Of a DNA stretch of 64,000 nt, positions 58,801-64,000 are shown one piece after another (position 1 is the stretch's first letter; every line of letters begins with the position of its first letter). The translations under genes and the position numbers were made by a program. The notes beneath the pieces are model-generated. The model had not been told where the DNA came from. It did not search any database and worked only from the letters and a program-made list of their open reading frames with translations. Source of the stretch: Triplophysa rosa (Eukaryota > Chordata > Actinopteri > Cypriniformes > Nemacheilidae); contig NC_079910.1 in NCBI RefSeq assembly GCF_024868665.1, forward strand, positions 12,620,425 through 12,684,424, in the 5' to 3' direction.

Positions 58801-61773
58801 AATTTTAGGTCAGATCTAGCATGTGTTTCCTTTGTGCCAATTGCAACACGCTCAGAAATGACCACTTGAAAGACTATTAATAATTATTCTTTCAAACATA
58901 TTTTAAATGACTAGTTGATTAGTCTCGCACATCCCTAGTTTGGTGTGAACCCGCCCAGCATTACAGAGTGTGGTTGTAGCCGCTATGAGGTAGAATTCGT
59001 CCAGTTAAGAGTTGTTCTACCACTGAAATAATTTTAGAGACATTATTTTAAGGTCGTAAAACTACAAAGTGTTGCTTTAATAATGGTTGATGTATCTTTT
59101 ACCAATGATGTAAATGTCTGATATTGTTTGTTACAGCGCAGTGGTGATGTTTCTGGTTGAGGATCTCCAGAGGAACATTTATGACCATCGATACATAGAA
59201 AATGAGCTGTGGAAGAAGTAAGTGGTCAGATCTTGCTATAGTGAAGATTTGAGGTCACATTATACATTACACAGAACAGACACTGTTGTATTACACTAAT
59301 ACGTGTTGAGTAATAGCTTGAGCAACATTTTACATAAACATAATCTGTTTTTACCATGAAAACAGGCTAATATTAAAGATGTGAAAAAACTGTAGTGATG
59401 GTCTTTAATCTATATATTTACAGAAATGTTCCTGTGATCAGAAGACGGTTTGAGGATGTGTGTAGAACTGGACATCTGGATCAGAGAAGGAGGCTTTTTG
59501 TGCAAGTGTTTTTAGTAATGTTTTCTGTATTTAGATACACACTCGTGTTTGTATCGCAGAAGTTCTTTTGTCTGATGTTTCTTATTTAATCTGCAGAGAC
59601 AGCAAAGAGATCGCCATTGTTTACTTCCGTAATGGATACATGCCCCAAAACTACACCTCAGAGCAGGTAAGACCGTTCTCATAACTCATTTACATTTGCA
59701 TTCATGCATTTAACTGATGGTTTTATCAATATTTAAATAATGTCTAGTGTACATATCATCAGTTCTGTGTGTTATCTGGATACACACTAATGAAAGACAG
59801 CTGAACATTGTGATGATGAACTGGAGGTGTTCAGGATTTCAGGCAGGTGTTGTTGATGATGGTTGTGTTTCAGAGCTGGGATGCTCGACTGATGATGGAG
59901 CGATCTCTGGCTGTGAAGTGTCCAGACATCAGCACTCACCTCGCTGGTACCAAGAAGGTCCAGCAGGAGTTGGCCCCAGCGGGCGTTCTGGAGCGCTTCT
60001 TTCCTGATGAACCTGAAACTGTTGCTCAGATACGGGCTACTTTCGCTGGCCTGTACACCTTGGACATGGTAAAGTAATATCCTTGTTAGTTCATGTTAGC
60101 GGAAGTATTAACCAATGTTAACCTTATTGTAAATTGTTACCAACAAGCTTAACCCTTATATTCTGTTAATTTCTTGTTTACATACTTGTTTGAGGTCAGT
60201 ATGATCAAAAAAATTTACAGAGCTATTGCAAGAAAAATATACATTTTTAAAGGGGTCATATGGCGCGAACACGTGTTTTTCTGTGTCTTTGGTGTGTTAT
60301 AAGTTGCCCATGCATGTATTAGACACGTAAAATTGCAAAAATTAAAATGTTGGAACAAAAGATGCATTCTATCTAAAAGCGAATGCTCACCCAGACCTGC
60401 CTGAAACGCCTCGTGTAACCACACCCCCACAAATCTACGTCAGTTCGTAGTATGATCTGATTAAGACCGCCCCCAATGGATACGTAAGTAAGGTGGGCGT
60501 ACCTGTCAGTACAATTGCTTTGGAACCTGATGGTCCAAATATGGTAAGAGGAGTTACATTTCCATCACACGCTTGCAGTATTCCACCAATCACTACGCAC
60601 TGGTTAACTGGCCAATCATAGCACACCTCGCTTTTCAGAGCCATGAGCTTTGTAAAAAATCTGCGCGTTTTAGAGAGGCGGAGCAAAGAGGAGATACAAA
60701 CATGCACGGTATGTGGAAAATACAGCGTTTTTGAACCTTACATCATGTATACACATTGCATTATTTCTAAAACAAACGATAATATTTGTTTTAGGTCTGT
60801 CATATGACCCCTTTAATAAAACAAATGATCAAAATATATTTTTTAGTTTACTTCTTATCAATACATTACTGTGTTTTGGGTGATATTATATTTTAGATAT
60901 TAATTATAGCATTAATGATTAAAATTATATATAAGTTGTTTCTGGATTTTGATGTAGTTTTTGGACAGAACACCCTCTGTTGGTTAGAGATGACACCATA
61001 GCAATTACTGTTATTGAGAGAAAATGTTTTGACCAGCAGAGGGCGATAGAGATCCATTCATTTTTCTGGATGTGACAAACTGCTCAATTTTTGCGATATA
61101 GTTTGTGCTGTTTTGGAATTGATTTTGAAATGTTTTGCTGTGGTTACACAGGGAGAAGAAGGTGATAAAACTGTGGCAATGGCTTTGGCAAATCCAGATC
61201 AGTATGTACTTAAACCTCAGAGAGAGGGAGGTGGTAAGTAACAACCACTATACACAAACATGAATGACAAACAGCTGATGTTGTGATATTGTGACCCCTG
61301 CTGTGTCACAGGTAATAACATTTATGGTCAGGAGATCTGTGAGGTGCTGGAGAAAGTGAAGAACTCCAGTGAAAGAACGGCCTACATCCTGATGGACAAG
61401 ATCCAGCCTGTCCCATCACAGAACTACCTGGTCCGGCCCGGAGCTCCTGTTAAACTGAACTACTGTTTGAGTGAGCTGGGTGTGTTTGGAGCATACGTCA
61501 GGTGCGGTTTTTTTAATAGATTTATTACATTAGATATCTCTTAGCGTTGTGCATTTGTCATTAATATGAAGTAGTGTACTTTAGTAGTTTGGTAACTTGC
61601 CATCTGGCCATCCACGCTTTTTCCTTAATGTTGTCATGTTTACACACAGGAAAGGGAAAGAAATGGTGTTTAATGAATGTGTGGGCCACCTGCTGAGGAC
61701 CAAGAGCTCTGAACATGCTGATGGGGGTGTGGCTGCAGGAGTAGCAGTTCTCGACAACCCACTGTTGTTTTGA
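55869..61773 (+). CDS. gss: Glutathione synthetase
   Basis: Coding exons: 55869-55997, 56354-56499, 56582-56657, 56852-56991, 57069-57185, 59137-59217, 59424-59501, 59597-59666, 59874-60068, 61152-61233, 61312-61501, 61650-61773; 475 aa (human 474). It is a cytosolic homodimer that joins gamma-glutamylcysteine and glycine with ATP. Mg/ATP ligands lie in QIEINTI (Glu144, Asn146). The Gly-rich ATP loop is [10 protein letters not shown] (365-374), YILMDKI lies in the ATP-clasp region, and the substrate lid ends [16 protein letters not shown]. The conserved RTFEDI-type segment reads RRFEDV. Exon 4 can also start at 56816, in frame, adding 12 residues absent from human; 56852 is preferred because it gives [13 protein letters not shown] in register. 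Exon 7 ends in a GC donor (59502). Confidence 0.97.
57431..59080. mobile_element. TTAA-flanked MITE, split by a hAT element
   Basis: Starts TTAAAGCAACACTATGG and ends AAAGTGTTGCTTTAA, with TTAA at both borders, in gss intron 5. The inner hAT element (57786-58937) makes up most of its length. Confidence 0.78.
57786..58937. mobile_element. hAT element nested in a MITE, gss intron 5
   Basis: Starts TAGGGATGTGCG and ends CGCACATCCCTA. The flanks GTTTTGTG (57778-57785) and GTTTGGTG (58938-58945) match 7 of 8. Sub-terminal GACTAGT words are shared with other hAT copies here. No transposase frame remains. Confidence 0.85.
60247..60816. mobile_element. TTAA-flanked MITE in gss intron 9
   Basis: Starts TTAAAGGGGTCATATGGC and ends GTCATATGACCCCTTTAA, with TTAA on both sides. 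No coding capacity. Confidence 0.82.
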
Positions 61774-61977
61774 ACTATACTGCCCCCAGTGGACAGAAAG
61801 AGATGTTTGTACTCATTATTTTCAACATGAAATGTTGTCTGTTTAACGTCTCCATCACAGGCCATTAATCATAATGGGCAAAAGCTGTGACTTTCAAATT
61901 GTTCATGTAAATATTTTATACCTCGTTTAAGGGATATTGCAGACTGTTGCAGTATGTCAGAAGTAGCCATTAACATG

Positions 61978-62020
61978 AATAAATATGATTTTTATAACAT
62001 TATTCACATGTTTTAATAAA
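61978..62020 (+). promoter_or_regulatory. gss: Poly(A) signals, gss
   Basis: AATAAA hexamers at 61978-61983 and 62015-62020, about 205-245 nt after the gss stop. Either could end the transcript. Confidence 0.65.
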
Positions 62021-62784
62021 CGAACATCCATTCCCATGCTTCATTGGAAATTTGATTTATTACTTTATTGATTAGGATTACTATCAATCATGATGAGTAG
62101 TGACCAAAGGTGAATTGTTTTATATTAAAAAATTGAATTATTTAAACTTTATGTAGTTTATCTGAAAAAATGTACAAACATTTGTTAGCCTAAATTCTGG
62201 GGCCATAAATGTTTTTATTGTGTTTTTGTGACAGTATTTTTCGATCACAGGCACCAGTCACAAATAAAATAAAATATTACAATTTTAGTAAGGATGACTG
62301 ACATTGACTTAAATTCCAAGGCTAAAATCTAAACAATTTTATTTAGCGACTGTAAACCATTTATATCTATGCTGTAAACAATGACTGAGCGTATAACTGG
62401 AACAGATTGGTTATGACTAATGCATTAACTGGAGTGATTGTGTATGCAGCTTTAGGCTGTTTTAGCTGTTGTTTTTTCTTTCCTTCCACATAAACCATTT
62501 TTACAAAAAAACAACAATGTTTTATATGCCCATCATGTTTATGTTCTTTAACCAAAATATTCAGGCGCAAGGGCTTTTGGGTATTTCCCATTTTAATTTT
62601 AAGCTCATACGTTAAACTTTTCATGAACTATAATTTCTGCAATTTTTTGCTTAAGCAATGCTAATAATAAATGATGTAAATAATGCTTGTAGGATTTTTA
62701 TAAAACATTAGGCCCAGAGCCTGATTTAATTGTATTTAATAAACGATTTGTTGTATTTTGTTGTATGTTCATTTGTATGTTCTG
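62021..62784. other. Intergenic, nothing recognised
   Basis: AT-rich DNA between gss and the right DIRS fragment. The short open frames have no recognisable motif. Confidence 0.6.
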
Positions 62785-64000
62785 ATGCAGAAGCGCATCC
62801 TGACTTAGGTTCGTCGCCAGGATTGGTTCGTGGCAATCCACCTGAAGGACGTGTACTTCCACGTCTCCATCCTCCCTCGACATCGGCCATTCCTACGGTT
62901 CGCATTCGAGGGGCGGGTGTACCAGTACAAAGTGCTGTTAGTTGCGCCTTACTGGCCAAACCATACTTGGTTCTCAGACCTGGTGGCTCTGACGACAATC
63001 CCCCCTGGCCGATTCCCCTGACGAAGGAACTTCTGTCGCAGGGGAGGGGCACAGTGTGGCACCCCAGGCCAGACATCTGGAATCTCCATGTCTGGCCCCT
63101 GTACGGGACGAGGAGATTCTAAACTGCTTGCCGCCGGCGGTCGTTGAGACCGTCCTGCAGGCGAGATCGCCGCCACTAGGCGTTTATATGCCTTTAAGTG
63201 GCGCCACTTATCGTCCTGGTGTTCTTCTCGAGCTGAAGACCCACGGAGATGCCCGATCGGGTCAGTGTAGTCCTTCCAGCAAGAGAGACTCGAGAGAAAC
63301 CTCTCCCCGTCCACTCTGAAAGTGTATGTAGCCGCTATTGCCTTTCATCACGATCTCGTGGAGGGTAAGTCTCTCGGGCAACACGACCTGGTCACCAGGT
63401 TCCTCAGGGGCGCGAGGAGGGTGAATCCACCTCGACTGCGCTCCGTACCCTCTTGGGACCTTAATGTGGTCCTACAGGGTCTGCGTATGGCCACTTTTGA
63501 GCCCTGAGAGATGCCAGTCTTCCTCATTTAACGATGAAGACAGCGCTCTTAGTGGCGCTCGCCTCCATCAAGAGGGTAGGGGACCTCCAGCCATTCTCCG
63601 TGTCCCACGAGTGCCTAGAGTTCGGGCCGGGCACTCACGTTATCCTGAGACTCCGACTAGGCTACATGCCCAAGGTTCCCACCACTCCCTTTCGGGACCA
63701 GGTGGTGAGCCTGCAGGCGCTCCCCCCTGGGGAGGTAGACCCAACCTCCACCGCGTTGTGTCCAGTACGTGCCCTGCGCCTCTACTTGGACCGCACGCAG
63801 AGCTTTAGGAGCTCTGAGCAGCTCTTTGTCTGTTTTGGGGGACAGCACAAGGGGAGGGCTGTCTCCAAACAGAGATTGGCACACTGGATCGTGGATGCCA
63901 TTGCTTTGGCATACCGGTCCCAAGATCGCCCATGCCCGCTTGCAGTGAGAGCCCACTCCACTGGGGGTATGGCCTCCTTGTGGGCACTGGCCCAGGGTGC
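62785..64000 (+). pseudogene. DIRS-type retrotransposon, internally deleted, runs off the window
   Basis: The plus strand encodes a short reverse-transcriptase piece, IHLKDVYFHVSILPRHRPFL then YQYKVL. It runs directly and in frame into LVAPYWPNHTWF, which belongs near the end of the RNase H/methylase part, so most of the RT-RH region has been deleted. The tyrosine recombinase follows after 63300 (STLKVYVAAIAFHHDLVEG; LGQHDLVTRFLRGARRVNP) with frameshifts and stops. HSTGGMASLWALAQ near 63970 has Gly where the catalytic Arg belongs. Its orientation is opposite to the 31158-34466 copy. The 3' end is outside the window. Confidence 0.85.

Noticed and set aside
1..64000. CRISPR arrays, operons, riboswitches or prokaryotic features
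   Set aside because: The window is vertebrate nuclear DNA. Repeats are microsatellites and transposons, with no regular spacer arrays.

Overview
The window is nuclear DNA from a vertebrate, almost certainly a teleost and most likely a cypriniform fish (carp, goldfish or zebrafish relatives). The evidence is split genes with canonical vertebrate exon phases, proteins that match fish or human orthologues exon by exon, and a dense load of fish-type repeats: hAT elements, Tc1 elements, DIRS and L2-like retroelements, and TTAA-flanked fold-back MITEs. No search was run. Identities come from reading the translations, and every splice junction was checked for reading-frame continuity by hand.

Four protein-coding genes fill the window. 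(1) ndrg3, + strand, coding 1916-27271 in 15 coding exons (369 aa), with a poly(A) signal near 28.36 kb. (2) sla2 (Src-like adapter 2), + strand, coding 38160-42837 in 7 exons (264 aa). (3) exosc10 (RRP6/PM-Scl-100 nuclear exosome RNase), - strand, coding 54425-44992 in 25 exons (898 aa), convergent with sla2. (4) gss (glutathione synthetase), + strand, coding 55869-61773 in 12 exons (475 aa), divergent from exosc10 across a short shared upstream region. NDRG3 and SLA2 are also neighbours in human (20q11.23), so that pair is old synteny; SLA and NDRG1 form the matching ohnologous pair.

The 28.4-38.1 kb interval is a graveyard of nested transposons. An old Tc1-like element (29.84-34.87 kb) holds a MITE and a DIRS tyrosine-recombinase retrotransposon fragment. 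The DIRS fragment is in turn split by a compact Tc1/mariner element with an intact 337-aa transposase (32052-33621, perfect 27-bp outer termini, TA target duplication, DD37E spacing). A second DIRS fragment, in opposite orientation, begins near 62.79 kb and runs off the window. Many introns are largely transposon: hAT elements with visible 8-bp duplications sit in ndrg3, exosc10 and gss, and several unrelated MITE families all sit at TTAA.

The four proteins do not form one pathway. NDRG3 is a catalytically dead alpha/beta-hydrolase signalling protein, SLA2 is a lymphoid SH3-SH2 adapter, EXOSC10 is a nuclear 3'-5' exoribonuclease, and GSS catalyses the last step of glutathione synthesis. The observations most worth following up are a candidate internal promoter and alternative first exon of ndrg3 (12116-12166), an 18-nt frame-preserving candidate microexon (23630-23647), two GC-AG introns, in-frame tandem acceptors in gss and sla2, the intact DD37E Tc1 element and its nested context, and the TTAA-targeted MITE cluster.
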